Assembly: GCA_025361485.1 (NCBI GenBank)
Contig: JANYLA010000076.1
Span: 1-50,088 of the forward strand
Reading direction: 5' to 3'
From: Bacteroidales bacterium
GTDB taxonomy: Bacteria; Bacteroidota; Bacteroidia; Bacteroidales; Tenuifilaceae
DNA: 50,088 nt
Positions 15,399-23,578 of this stretch are shown here, piece after piece. The position numbers and the translations under genes were made by a program. The notes beneath the pieces were generated by a model, which saw only the letters and a program-made list of their open reading frames with translations, was not told where the DNA came from and did not search any database. Position 1 is the stretch's first letter. Each line of letters opens with the position of its first letter.

Positions 15399-16493
15399 AT
15401 GTTCAAGCAAATTATTGACATTATTACAGATAAAAAGAGAAGAAAAAAAAGCAGACGGATTTTCTTTTCATTTTTTATCGTTTTTATTTGTTTATGGATT
15501 TTTACAGGTTCAAAAGACAAAGATATTCGAGAACCTGTATTTCAGAAGCGAAACGGAACGGCGATTATCATCACAGGAGCTGCCGCTAAAATTGCTCAGG
15601 AAGCAGCTTTGCTTGAGCATCTTCAAAAGTTGGGAATGCTAAATGATGTTGTTTTTATATCGGGGGCAAGCTCTGGAGCATTGAATGCCGCTGTTTTAAA
15701 TGCTATTCTAAACAAAAAATTTACCTGGAATCAATATATCAGCATACTTAGTCGTTTATCAAATGACGATATTTTTATAAGAAATGGAGATAAACTACCT
15801 GTAAATACAAAACCTTTAAGGAATTTGATTTCGCGAATAGTTTCTGATTCTTTAGGCTTTCACAAATTATCTGATTTGCCTTATCCAACAGCGTTTTCAA
15901 TTGTCAACCTTAAGATTCTTCCGTTTAAAGATAGAACCTATAGGATGAGTAATTGTAAGATAAATAGTGAAAGCGATTCAACATTAAATATTGTAGATGT
16001 TTTGATGGCATCGGCATCATATCCATTTGCATTTCCACCCGTAAATATTCGAAATATAAAAACTATTCCGGATGTTCCCTATCACGATGGAGGTATTGCC
16101 GCCGATCATGTTCCGTACGAAGCATTAATTCAATTTGAGAAGTATCGCGGCATAGGGGTTGAGAAGATGATTATTATTAGCCGAAAAAGGGATTCCATAC
16201 CAAACACAAATTTGGAGCTTGAACAATTTGGGATTGATAAGTTTAAATTCTTTGATAAACTTGGAGTTTCACCAGAAGCCATTTCAAATCGAGGATTTTA
16301 TAAGAGACTTAAGGAGCTCAATGAGGAATCGCCAAACCTTGCAGAAAGAACATTTGTTTACGTACCCGATTTTGAAGAAGAATTTCTAATGTTCGATTTC
16401 ACTTCATTGCAGAAACAATATGAAGTAACCAGAAAATGGGCACAAACCCATTCTCCCATTCCATTGAATGAATACTTGAAGAGCAATGAGTAG
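15399..16493 (+). CDS. Membrane-anchored patatin-like acyl hydrolase
   Basis: The 364-residue protein has a basic N-terminus and one membrane span (about 19-36). A patatin domain (about 48-270) follows. The nucleophile elbow is ISGASSGAL (serine near residue 90), and the dyad aspartate is in PYHDGGIAADH near residue 230. The oxyanion-hole loop normally reads GGGxRG but here reads ITGAAAKIAQEAALL, which lacks the glycine run and the arginine. Patatins release fatty acids from lipids. Its place after GT2 and GT39 suggests an envelope lipid substrate, but activity is uncertain given the altered loop. The stop codon abuts the end of the truncated kinase on the other strand. Confidence 0.8.
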   Translation: MFKQIIDIITDKKRRKKSRRIFFSFFIVFICLWIFTGSKDKDIREPVFQKRNGTAIIITGAAAKIAQEAALLEHLQKLGMLNDVVFISGASSGALNAAVLNAILNKKFTWNQYISILSRLSNDDIFIRNGDKLPVNTKPLRNLISRIVSDSLGFHKLSDLPYPTAFSIVNLKILPFKDRTYRMSNCKINSESDSTLNIVDVLMASASYPFAFPPVNIRNIKTIPDVPYHDGGIAADHVPYEALIQFEKYRGIGVEKMIIISRKRDSIPNTNLELEQFGIDKFKFFDKLGVSPEAISNRGFYKRLKELNEESPNLAERTFVYVPDFEEEFLMFDFTSLQKQYEVTRKWAQTHSPIPLNEYLKSNE

Positions 16494-16730
16494 TTAGATT
16501 CTGATGATGATATCAACTCCTTCTCCAACCTTCGATTTGATTTCGATTGTCCCACCATGCAATCTAATTATCTGTCGTGAAAGGCTTAAACCGATTCCGC
16601 TACCTTTTTCTTTTGTTGTGAAGAATGGAATGAAAACCTTTTCAAGAGTCTCTTCTGATATTCCCATACCATTATCTGTAACAGAGATTTCTGTTTTACC
16701 GTCAACATTCTTCAATGTCTTTATTTCAAT
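16494..16730 (-). pseudogene. 3' remnant of a histidine kinase (HATPase domain)
   Basis: The minus-strand frame is open from 16730, just after an in-frame TGA at 16731-16733. It encodes only the end of a kinase ATPase domain: ISVTDNGMGISEE (N/G1 box), the F box VFIPFFTTKEKGSGIGLSLSRQIIR (G2 box included), and the final strand EGVDIIIRI. The HisKA domain, the N box and any sensor are absent. The only possible start is a TTG at 16715. Upstream sequence belongs to a TPR frame on the opposite strand, so the gene has lost its 5' part. It lies between the patatin gene (0-nt gap) and the TPR fragment. Confidence 0.8.
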
Positions 16731-16924
16731 TCAAGAAACTTAAAAAACAGGTTGCTCTTGTTCCTAAGTCAGCAAATGCACATGATAGTTTAGGCGAGGC
16801 ATTACTTAAAAAAGGTTTGCTAAAAGAATCTTTAGCTGAATATACTAAAGCAGTTGAGTTAGATCCAAATCTAAAAAGTTCCAAGGATAAAGTTGAAGAA
16901 ATAAAAGGGATGATGAAGAATTAG
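16715..16924 (+). pseudogene. 3' remnant of a TPR protein
   Basis: The 69-codon frame encodes a single tetratricopeptide unit: PKSANAHDSLGEALLKKGLLKESLAEYTKAVELDPNL, stated here as running from about residue 17 to 52, with a short charged tail. This is what the C-terminus of a longer TPR protein looks like. No signal peptide or upstream domain is present and homology begins almost at the first codon. The ATG at 15-17 of block 16700 may or may not be used. It meets the kinase remnant head to head at about 16715-16735, so both appear 5'-truncated by the same event. Its stop overlaps the rubredoxin stop by 4 nt. Confidence 0.6.
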
Positions 16925-17079
16925 ATATGATTTTTTTCGAAATGATCCTTTGTAACGCTACAAACTGGACATAACCAAGAGTCTGGCAAATCTTTGAAAG
17001 GAGTGTTTGGCTCGATATCATGCATTGGATCACCCTCTTCGGGATTATAAAGATATCCGCAAATTAAGCATCTATGCAT
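16921..17079 (-). CDS. Rubredoxin
   Basis: A 52-residue reading frame from ATG 17079 to TAA 16921. It has the two iron-binding loops of rubredoxin, [15 protein letters not shown] (C4, C7) and [15 protein letters not shown] (C37, C40), and the conserved acidic/proline middle segment (PFKDLPDSW). The length is the normal one for the family. The usual glycine after the second CxxC is a serine. Rubredoxin is a one-electron carrier, in anaerobes often serving oxygen or peroxide detoxification. It lies 38 bp downstream of the SiaC-type gene on the same strand, so it may be cotranscribed, although a functional link is not obvious. Its 3' end overlaps the TPR remnant. Confidence 0.95.
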   Translation of the reverse strand: MHRCLICGYLYNPEEGDPMHDIEPNTPFKDLPDSWLCPVCSVTKDHFEKNHI

Positions 17080-17117
17080 AGAAAGGTGGTTGAGAAGTGA
17101 ATAAAATATTGGCTTAT

Positions 17118-17498
17118 TTAAACTAGTTCAACAAGTTTGATTGGAACTTTAAGTAACGATTGAAAGTCTTTTCCTAGCCCTTTTATTGTATCGTCATCCT
17201 CTTCATAGTACCAAGTAACAGTTACCTCATTTCCTCTAATAAAACAATCATCGAGCAGTTTTAAAATTGCATAAATAAAACGGTTTGAGCCGCTATTTAT
17301 GTATTCGATTTTAAAATTTACTTTCGTGAATTTTTCAGGGTTTTCGACATAAGCATTCACCCATCGGATTAAAGGCTGATAGAATGAAACAGCATCCTCT
17401 GGTATTGATCGACCAGATATTTGAATAACGCCATTGGTAAAATCGACCTCCGGTGTTTTTGATGTGCCTTTAATATACAGTCCAGTAGTTGTTGGCAT
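17118..17498 (-). CDS. SiaC-type regulatory phosphoprotein (DUF1987)
   Basis: The 126-residue protein matches the DUF1987/SiaC pattern: [14 protein letters not shown], then [46 protein letters not shown] and [15 protein letters not shown]. In Pseudomonas SiaC is phosphorylated by SiaB and dephosphorylated by SiaA, and its state controls the diguanylate cyclase SiaD. The phosphosite, a threonine in SiaC, would correspond to Ser69 or Ser71 here (inference from the INSGS segment). No SiaA, SiaB or SiaD homologue is in the window. The neighbouring kinase remnant hints that the locus once held more signalling genes. Confidence 0.85.
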   Translation of the reverse strand: MPTTTGLYIKGTSKTPEVDFTNGVIQISGRSIPEDAVSFYQPLIRWVNAYVENPEKFTKVNFKIEYINSGSNRFIYAILKLLDDCFIRGNEVTVTWYYEEDDDTIKGLGKDFQSLLKVPIKLVELV

Positions 17499-17598
17499 AA
17501 AATCGTTGATTTAATTTGAAACAATTCTATGTTGGTAAAGTTAAGAAAAAAAGAAGTTGTTGTGTATTTTTATCGAAATAAATCCCATTTTATTAAAT

Positions 17599-17628
17599 GA
17601 AAGAGGCTACACTCAAGTAGCCTCTTTC
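17599..17628 (-). terminator. Intrinsic terminator of the papain-like peptidase gene
   Basis: Arms GAAAGAGGCTAC (17599-17610) and GTAGCCTCTTTC (17617-17628) form a perfect 12-bp stem with a 6-nt loop, 18 nt past the stop codon. On the minus strand a short T-rich tract follows. Confidence 0.85.
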
Positions 17629-17646
17629 TTTAAATCAGATAGTTAT

Positions 17647-18846
17647 CTATTTTATTCCTAACTTTGCAGCAATCGTTTTTGGAATCGCGTTTTTATTTAC
17701 CATTATCGAAGTGGTTTTGTAAAGAATAAATGCTTTTGATGCGTAGAAATAGCCATTATACTTACTTCCAGCTGTTCCCCAGCTATTCTTAATCTTAAAG
17801 TAAACCTTCCCATTTTGATCCTTAGCGGTTCCAACAATTAGCATTCCATGATCATCAGTTGTTTGAAAATTATCAAATCCGGCTTGTCTTAACTCTTGGG
17901 TTATTGTTTTCTCGAAAGCAGGTTTATCAAAAGTAAAAAGTTGTGCATCCTTTTCTTTATCGGTAAGTCCTGTCCATTTTGCCTTATCAGAATCTGACAT
18001 TTCGGTTAAATTAACATCAGGTACAACAGCAACCCCATTCTTGTACGAGAATCCTTTTTCGCTTATGTCGCTTGCCCAGGCTATGGTATATCCGTTATCA
18101 ACAGCATAATCGAACACTTGACCAAATTCATCAATAGGAAGGTTATACGCCTCTTTAGCAGCCCAATTATCAGGTACCTCCAAGATAAACTTATTGTAAA
18201 ATGGATGATGCGAAAAAGAAGTGATATAAACATAATCATCAAGATTAAGGCCTAGTGATGCTGCAAAAGATGCTGGTGTATAATCCTTGCCATTGCATAA
18301 AAATGATTTTGGGTTTTCACCGAGATAAGCATCGAGAATTCCTTCAAACCCTTTTTTCCAAGCAGTAGATAGCTTTCTGTTTGGATTTTTAATAATTGCA
18401 TCTAAGTATGCTTTTGAAGCATCGTCCAACTCGCCATGAACATGATGATCTTCGCCATAGTTTAACCCTTTAAATGCTTCTTCGGGTGTAATGCCATATT
18501 TTTTTATCGTTTCGATTACATCCCAGAATGAACCGCCACCAGCGTAGTTAATTGTGCCCTGCATTCTTACATATTTGTCAGCTTTATCGCTGTAAGCATT
18601 TTTTGAAATATACATTTCCGATAAATCAACCTCAGGTTTTCCGACTCGTAGCATTTCCGCCTCAAGGAATCCTATACCTGAGAAAATCCAACATGTTCCA
18701 GTGCTGCTTTGATTCTTAACAGGTGTATGCTTTATCTCTTTCAAAGGAGTAAAAATATAACCTTCAGGTTTTACGTCCTGCGAATTAACCTTACTACCTA
18801 TTGAAAGAAATAAGATTGAAATAGAAATAATTAGTAACTTTTTCAT
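17647..18846 (-). CDS. Exported papain-like cysteine peptidase (C1B, PepC/bleomycin-hydrolase type)
   Basis: The 399-residue protein has a signal peptide (MKKLLIISISILFLSIGSKVNS). The catalytic cysteine is in QSSTGTCWIFSGIGFLEAE (residue about 51), the histidine in DDHGMLIVGTA (about 331), and the asparagine in FKIKNSWGTAG (about 354). The long insertion between them, with LDDYVYITSFSHHPFY, is typical of C1B aminopeptidase C/bleomycin hydrolase. Family members are usually cytosolic, but exported forms are common in Bacteroidota. It should trim peptides in the periplasm or at the cell surface. It is monocistronic with its own terminator, and is transcribed divergently from the ankyrin gene across 218 AT-rich bp that show no certain promoter. 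Confidence 0.92.
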   Translation of the reverse strand: MKKLLIISISILFLSIGSKVNSQDVKPEGYIFTPLKEIKHTPVKNQSSTGTCWIFSGIGFLEAEMLRVGKPEVDLSEMYISKNAYSDKADKYVRMQGTINYAGGGSFWDVIETIKKYGITPEEAFKGLNYGEDHHVHGELDDASKAYLDAIIKNPNRKLSTAWKKGFEGILDAYLGENPKSFLCNGKDYTPASFAASLGLNLDDYVYITSFSHHPFYNKFILEVPDNWAAKEAYNLPIDEFGQVFDYAVDNGYTIAWASDISEKGFSYKNGVAVVPDVNLTEMSDSDKAKWTGLTDKEKDAQLFTFDKPAFEKTITQELRQAGFDNFQTTDDHGMLIVGTAKDQNGKVYFKIKNSWGTAGSKYNGYFYASKAFILYKTTSIMVNKNAIPKTIAAKLGIK

Positions 18847-19064
18847 AAATATTATTTTTTGTGAATATTATTATGTTTTTTTTATGATACATAAATTGAC
18901 AAAAGGTTTATTTTAAGGATTAATGTTTATAGCTTTAACTCTTAACAATTTTTAAATTGATATATCTTTAGAGGAATTGTCTAATAGACTAATCAGAAAT
19001 GAGTAATTTCTTTAATTAAGTTGTATAATGGTATATTTTTTGTGACTTTCAAGAAAAAAAGTGA

Positions 19065-20996
19065 ATGTTAAAACTACAAATCTGGTCAATATTTCTTCTT
19101 TTTATATTCCTTTCTATCCACTTCGGTTACTCGCAGGATAATAATGTGAAATCATTAAATAATTCATACAATGATGATATTTATAAAAAGATTATTGAGT
19201 TTCAATCTAGAAAAAATTTATTGAAGGCGAATATTAATGATTATCTAATCTCATACATCGATTCTGGAAACCTTCAATATGCTTCTTACTACCTTAGAAA
19301 AGGGGCAAATCCAAATTATTGCGATACGCTTGGTTTAACTCCCCTGATGGTAGCATCCATGAATGATGATACAAATATTACTAAACTATTAATAAAAAAG
19401 GGGGCTGAAGTAAATTTTAGAAATCAAAGAGGCGAAAATGCATTAGTATGGGCTACAATTGGTAGAAAAATTGACCAATTAAAAATTCTAATCGACAATA
19501 ACGCAGAGGTAAACATCAAAGATGAATATGGAATATCCCCAATATTTTATGCTTTAGGCTATTATAAATACGATTTACTAAACTATGCCAATGAGGACTA
19601 TCAGAATATTTTTACACCAGATACATCAATATCAACTACTTATAATCTATTGCAATTACTAGTTAAATCAGGCGCTGATATCAACCTTGAGAATGAACTT
19701 GACTGCACTCCATTGCTATTTGCCACATTTCAAAAAGACACATCTTTAATTAAAATCCTATGTAACCTTGGAGCAAATCCAAATAAAACAACCCATGATG
19801 GTGTTTCTCCACTAATCTACGCAATACAAGAAGGATCTTATTCTGTTGTAAAAGTATTAATTGAGCATGGTGCAAATGTTAATTACATACTTCCCGATGG
19901 AAACAATGCCATTTTCACCGCTGTAAGAGCCAACAATGATAGCATTGCTGAACTTTTACTTCAAAATAACGCAATTGTAAACGCAAAAAACAGACAAAGC
20001 CTAACCCCTTTGCACTATGCTGCAGGCAATGGTTTTCCGTTTATCACCAACCTTTTAGTTAGCTATGGCGCAGGCATTAATGAATCCGATATAAATGGCA
20101 ATACTCCAATAATTTCATCTGTTTATTCTGGAGCAGAAAATGTGTTGGATATTCTTATACGTTCAGGTGCAGATGTAAATAAAACCGATAATAATGGCAA
20201 TACTCCAATAATGATTGCCGCTCAATTCAACGATACAATTTTAATACGTAAATTATTCGATGCAGGAGCAGATCTAAATATTCTCAACAAAAGTAATTCT
20301 GACGCTTTATCAATTGCCATTGAAAACAATTCGATTGATGCTTTTAAATACCTTATTGAATTGGGGACCATTACCAATAACTCACAATTAAATAAAAGTT
20401 ACTATCAGCTTGCAAGAGAAGTCGGATGCACCGAAATCAAATCATTTATTGAAAGTAAAGGATTAAAAAGTAGGCTTAAACCAAATATTAGCGATATTAA
20501 TATTTATTCTGGATTCTCAACCAGTCAAAATGACTTTATGCTAGATTTTGGTGGAGGCATTTATGAACCTGTCTCCCACACTCTAATTAACATTGGATAT
20601 AAATACCGGCCCTACTCAAATCGGGTTTTAGAGTATAAAAATTATTCATTCTATCAGTTTTGGGAAAAAAGATATTCGATTTACTTGTCACTTCAGCATC
20701 TTCTTGTTTTAAAACGAAGCGATATAAGAAGCAATATTGGCTTTGTGCCTGGAATTAGCAATGAGTTTACTTGGAATTATTATAGAGGATTAGAGAAAGG
20801 TTCAGGCATTAAATGGACTTTGGTTCCAAGCCTTGGCTTATTTTACCAAAGAAAAGTTTTCACCATAATAGGAAAATGGGAATTTGCTAATTATAGAAAG
20901 CAGATTTCGGGATCAAATAGGTTTAATCTCCAGCTTCTATTTTCGATCCCTACAGGTAATCGATTTGTAAAAAAAAGAATTAATTGGCTTGATTAA
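19065..20996 (+). CDS. Exported ankyrin-repeat protein with beta-rich C-terminal domain
   Basis: The 643-residue protein starts with a signal peptide (IWSIFLLFIFLSIHFGYSQ). From about residue 74 to 460 it carries about eleven 33-residue ankyrin units (for example GLTPLMVASMNDDTN and GNTPIMIAAQFNDT). A 25-residue insertion lies in the fourth unit, near residue 180. The last 150 residues are different: alternating hydrophobic and aromatic strands (INIGYKYRPYSN, YSIYLSLQHLLVL, LVPSLGLFYQRK) that look like outer-membrane strands. Ankyrin repeats bind proteins, so a periplasmic interaction scaffold held at the outer membrane is plausible (inference). The stop is followed after 1 nt by a small lipoprotein gene. 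Confidence 0.8.
   Translation: MLKLQIWSIFLLFIFLSIHFGYSQDNNVKSLNNSYNDDIYKKIIEFQSRKNLLKANINDYLISYIDSGNLQYASYYLRKGANPNYCDTLGLTPLMVASMNDDTNITKLLIKKGAEVNFRNQRGENALVWATIGRKIDQLKILIDNNAEVNIKDEYGISPIFYALGYYKYDLLNYANEDYQNIFTPDTSISTTYNLLQLLVKSGADINLENELDCTPLLFATFQKDTSLIKILCNLGANPNKTTHDGVSPLIYAIQEGSYSVVKVLIEHGANVNYILPDGNNAIFTAVRANNDSIAELLLQNNAIVNAKNRQSLTPLHYAAGNGFPFITNLLVSYGAGINESDINGNTPIISSVYSGAENVLDILIRSGADVNKTDNNGNTPIMIAAQFNDTILIRKLFDAGADLNILNKSNSDALSIAIENNSIDAFKYLIELGTITNNSQLNKSYYQLAREVGCTEIKSFIESKGLKSRLKPNISDINIYSGFSTSQNDFMLDFGGGIYEPVSHTLINIGYKYRPYSNRVLEYKNYSFYQFWEKRYSIYLSLQHLLVLKRSDIRSNIGFVPGISNEFTWNYYRGLEKGSGIKWTLVPSLGLFYQRKVFTIIGKWEFANYRKQISGSNRFNLQLLFSIPTGNRFVKKRINWLD
20095..20213. repeat. 20-nt direct repeat spaced by exactly one ankyrin unit
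   Basis: The 20-nt string AATGGCAATACTCCAATAAT occurs at 20095-20114 and again at 20194-20213. The offset is 99 nt, or 33 codons. Identity at synonymous sites points to a recent duplication or gene conversion between neighbouring ankyrin units. Confidence 0.9.
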
Positions 20997-20997
20997 A

Positions 20998-21420
20998 ATG
21001 AAAAAAGGAATCATTCTGCTTTTCACGTTACTCATACTTCTCACACCCTATTCTTGTGAAAATCTTAGACTTTCGGTTGATTGTGACAAATGCTTTAATG
21101 ATTTAAATAATAAATATAGTATTGAATTTAAAGTTACTTTAGATAATGAAAATTGGTTTATTCCAATTACTTTTTATCATGGTAAAATAGACAATGGAGT
21201 AATTATTGCAGAGGACACTATTTACTCTTTGCCTTATTATTCAAATTTAGTCGATTTTGGTGGTTACTATTCAGCTGTCGCAAAATACACTCATAAAGGA
21301 AGAGTAATATTCATTGTGGATGGAAAAAAACTCAGTAAAAAACTTGATGAAAGTTCTTGCGACGAATCTTGCTATACAATACAAGGTGATGTGCTTGATT
21401 TAAGGCTGAAGGAATGGTAG
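20998..21420 (+). CDS. Small cysteine-rich exported protein, probable lipoprotein
   Basis: The 140-residue protein starts at ATG 20998, 1 nt after the ankyrin stop. A TTG at 20989 would overlap that gene and is less likely. The N-terminus is hydrophobic (GIILLFTLLILLTPYSCENL) and ends at a cysteine in a relaxed Bacteroidota-like lipobox. Two further cysteine pairs, CDKC near residue 29 and CDESC near 121, may form disulfides or bind metal. The body looks beta-rich. I do not recognise a family. The tight coupling suggests it works with the ankyrin protein. Confidence 0.65.
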   Translation: MKKGIILLFTLLILLTPYSCENLRLSVDCDKCFNDLNNKYSIEFKVTLDNENWFIPITFYHGKIDNGVIIAEDTIYSLPYYSNLVDFGGYYSAVAKYTHKGRVIFIVDGKKLSKKLDESSCDESCYTIQGDVLDLRLKEW

Positions 21421-21478
21421 ATCCTCGGTAAAAATTATTCAATTAGAATACTGATTAATACTCTATAATAAAATACTT

Positions 21479-22558
21479 TTATTCCTCTCGAATTAAAAAT
21501 TTATACACAATTGCTTCATTATACATTTCATCGACATTTAACTTAATACTCCGAAAATTTATATGGTTTGGTGCATCAATAAAATATGATGGTTCAATGC
21601 AAAAGGATGAATGCTTTCCATTTATTTCGCCATAACCTGTAGGGAAAATAGTATTCAAAAAATTACTTGTATAAAACTGCATACCAGGTAATGTTGATAA
21701 AACCTGTAATACTCTACCTGATATCGGCTCTTCTACCTCGGCCATTAGATTTAACTCACTAGGTTTATAACTATCACAAACAAAGAACTGATCGTAGCCG
21801 GCAGTATTGATAATAGGTTCAACCTGATTATCTATTTCTAACCCTATTTCCTTGAACTGCCTAAAATCAAGCGGCGTTCCTTCAACGTTTATAGCTCTGC
21901 CAGTTGGTATTAAATTCGCATCAGTTTCAAGAAAATTGCTAGCACAAAACTTAACCCTATGCTTATAAATACTCTCGCAGTATACGGGATTCAGATTGAA
22001 GTAGGCATGATTGGTTAGATTGACTATGGTTGGCTTATCGGTTTTGGCTGTAAATTCTATCTTTACTGAATTATCATTAAGCAAAGAATATTTCACTTTT
22101 ACAACAAGTTTTCCAGGATAACCCTGATCTCCATCGGGGCTTATCAATTGAAAAGAAACAGATGGATTCTCCCCATCCTCTTCGTTTTCAATAATATCCC
22201 AAAGCAAGGAATCGAATCCAATATCACCTCCATGAAGATGATTTTCACCATTATTTTTAGGTAATTGATAGTGTTGTCCATTTAGTTCAAACTGACCTTT
22301 TCCAATTCGATTGGCAACCCTACCAATTATAGCGCCCAAGTACGAATGACCTTTTAGATAGTGCTCAAAAAAATAATATCCTAGCACGACATTCTCAGAG
22401 TTGCCGTTTCGATCAGGAACGAATATTGATACCAATTTTGCACCATAATTGGTTATCTGCACCTTAACATCATTGGAGTTAAATAGGGTGTAAAGATAAA
22501 CAGACCTGCCATCGGGCATTAAACCAAATAGTTCTTTTTTAAGGGCATTTGAAAACAT
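21479..22558 (-). CDS. galM: Aldose 1-epimerase
   Basis: The 359-residue cytosolic enzyme has the GalM markers: GRVANRIGKGQFEL, GENHLHGGDIGFD (substrate-contact histidine), NLTNHAYFNLN (catalytic histidine), YDQFF and the C-terminal FCIEPSYFIDAPNH (catalytic glutamate, in the place of the more common ETQHFPDAPNH). It interconverts alpha and beta anomers of hexoses, feeding the Leloir or glycolytic path. There is no signal peptide. It sits 42 nt downstream of nothing on its own strand except the aldo/keto reductase, which follows it after 42 bp. Confidence 0.93.
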   Translation of the reverse strand: MFSNALKKELFGLMPDGRSVYLYTLFNSNDVKVQITNYGAKLVSIFVPDRNGNSENVVLGYYFFEHYLKGHSYLGAIIGRVANRIGKGQFELNGQHYQLPKNNGENHLHGGDIGFDSLLWDIIENEEDGENPSVSFQLISPDGDQGYPGKLVVKVKYSLLNDNSVKIEFTAKTDKPTIVNLTNHAYFNLNPVYCESIYKHRVKFCASNFLETDANLIPTGRAINVEGTPLDFRQFKEIGLEIDNQVEPIINTAGYDQFFVCDSYKPSELNLMAEVEEPISGRVLQVLSTLPGMQFYTSNFLNTIFPTGYGEINGKHSSFCIEPSYFIDAPNHINFRSIKLNVDEMYNEAIVYKFLIREE

Positions 22559-22600
22559 AAATTCAATATTTTTCTTGATTTTAATGCTCGATTACATCGA

Positions 22601-23509
22601 CTATGGCAGTTCTTGCCCTGTTGATGCATTATATATTTTATACCATTGTTCTAAGTTCATATTTCGATTTAAAGCGAGCACTGCGTGCTTAATTCTATCA
22701 ATTCTGCTAGTTCCAACAACAGGAATAATTGAACACGGATGATTTAAAATCCAACTATATATTACTTCGTCAATTGAATCAGTGTCCAGTTCAGAAGCAA
22801 CTTCAGATAGGGCTTTAAAAATTCGTTGCCCCTTTTCGTCATGCGGATTAATTAATTTACCACCAGCAAGCGGAGACCACGCCATTGGCTTAATTCTCTC
22901 TTTCAGAAAAAAATCGATATTCCCATTCTCAAACTGATCCAAACAATATGGTGAAATTTCAACCTGATTGGTTATTAACTTTTCATCGATGTAAGAGTTA
23001 AGCATTTCAAATTGCATCGAGCTAAAATTCGATACACCAAAATTTAAAACCTTGCCATTTCTCTTTAAGGTTTTAAATGCTTTAGCTACCTCCTCAGGGT
23101 TAAAGAAAGGAGCAGGTCTATGAAGTAATAGCAAATCAATATAATCGGTTCTAAAGTTTTTTAAAGAATTATCTACTGATGAGATAATGTGATCGGAACT
23201 ATAATCGTAATGCTTTATGGTTCTTTGTGGGTACCTATTTGAAATCAACTTTATCCCACATTTAGTGATTAACTGAATATCGTTTCGTAAAGAGGGTTTA
23301 ATATTCAAAGCATCACCAAAAAGTTGCTCGCACGTGTAATTGCCATAAATATCGGCATGATCAAAGGATGTAACTCCCAATTCAATTTCTTGTTGGAGTA
23401 ACTTCAATAGCTCTTGATTTGAAAAATTCCAACCCGATAATCTCCAATGTCCATGGACAATTCGTGATAGTTCAAATTCATTGGTGAGGTTAACGCGACT
23501 CGATACCAT
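22601..23509 (-). CDS. Aldo/keto reductase (YdhF-like)
   Basis: The 302-residue TIM-barrel enzyme has the catalytic tetrad in order: aspartate and tyrosine in DHADIYGNYTCEQ, lysine in ITKCGIKL, histidine in LLLHRPAPF. The NADPH-binding end of the barrel is seen in PVVGTSRIDRIKHA. The spacing and the FDHADIYG form are closest to E. coli YdhF. It likely reduces carbonyl compounds with NADPH in the cytosol; the substrate is unknown. Its end is 22601 and galM lies just beyond on the same strand, so the gene order gives AKR-independent reading of sugar metabolism only weakly. Confidence 0.9.
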   Translation of the reverse strand: MVSSRVNLTNEFELSRIVHGHWRLSGWNFSNQELLKLLQQEIELGVTSFDHADIYGNYTCEQLFGDALNIKPSLRNDIQLITKCGIKLISNRYPQRTIKHYDYSSDHIISSVDNSLKNFRTDYIDLLLLHRPAPFFNPEEVAKAFKTLKRNGKVLNFGVSNFSSMQFEMLNSYIDEKLITNQVEISPYCLDQFENGNIDFFLKERIKPMAWSPLAGGKLINPHDEKGQRIFKALSEVASELDTDSIDEVIYSWILNHPCSIIPVVGTSRIDRIKHAVLALNRNMNLEQWYKIYNASTGQELP

Positions 23510-23578
23510 AAATGATCGTGATTACAAATGTTGAATACAATCTGAAAAAAATATATTGTCAAACAGCACTTTAGCTAG

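Noticed and set aside
22588-22600. TCGAT-TAC-ATCGA palindrome as a third CRP/FNR-like site
   Set aside because: It overlaps the end of the aldo/keto reductase gene, has a 3-nt centre and lacks the TGAT/ATCA halves.
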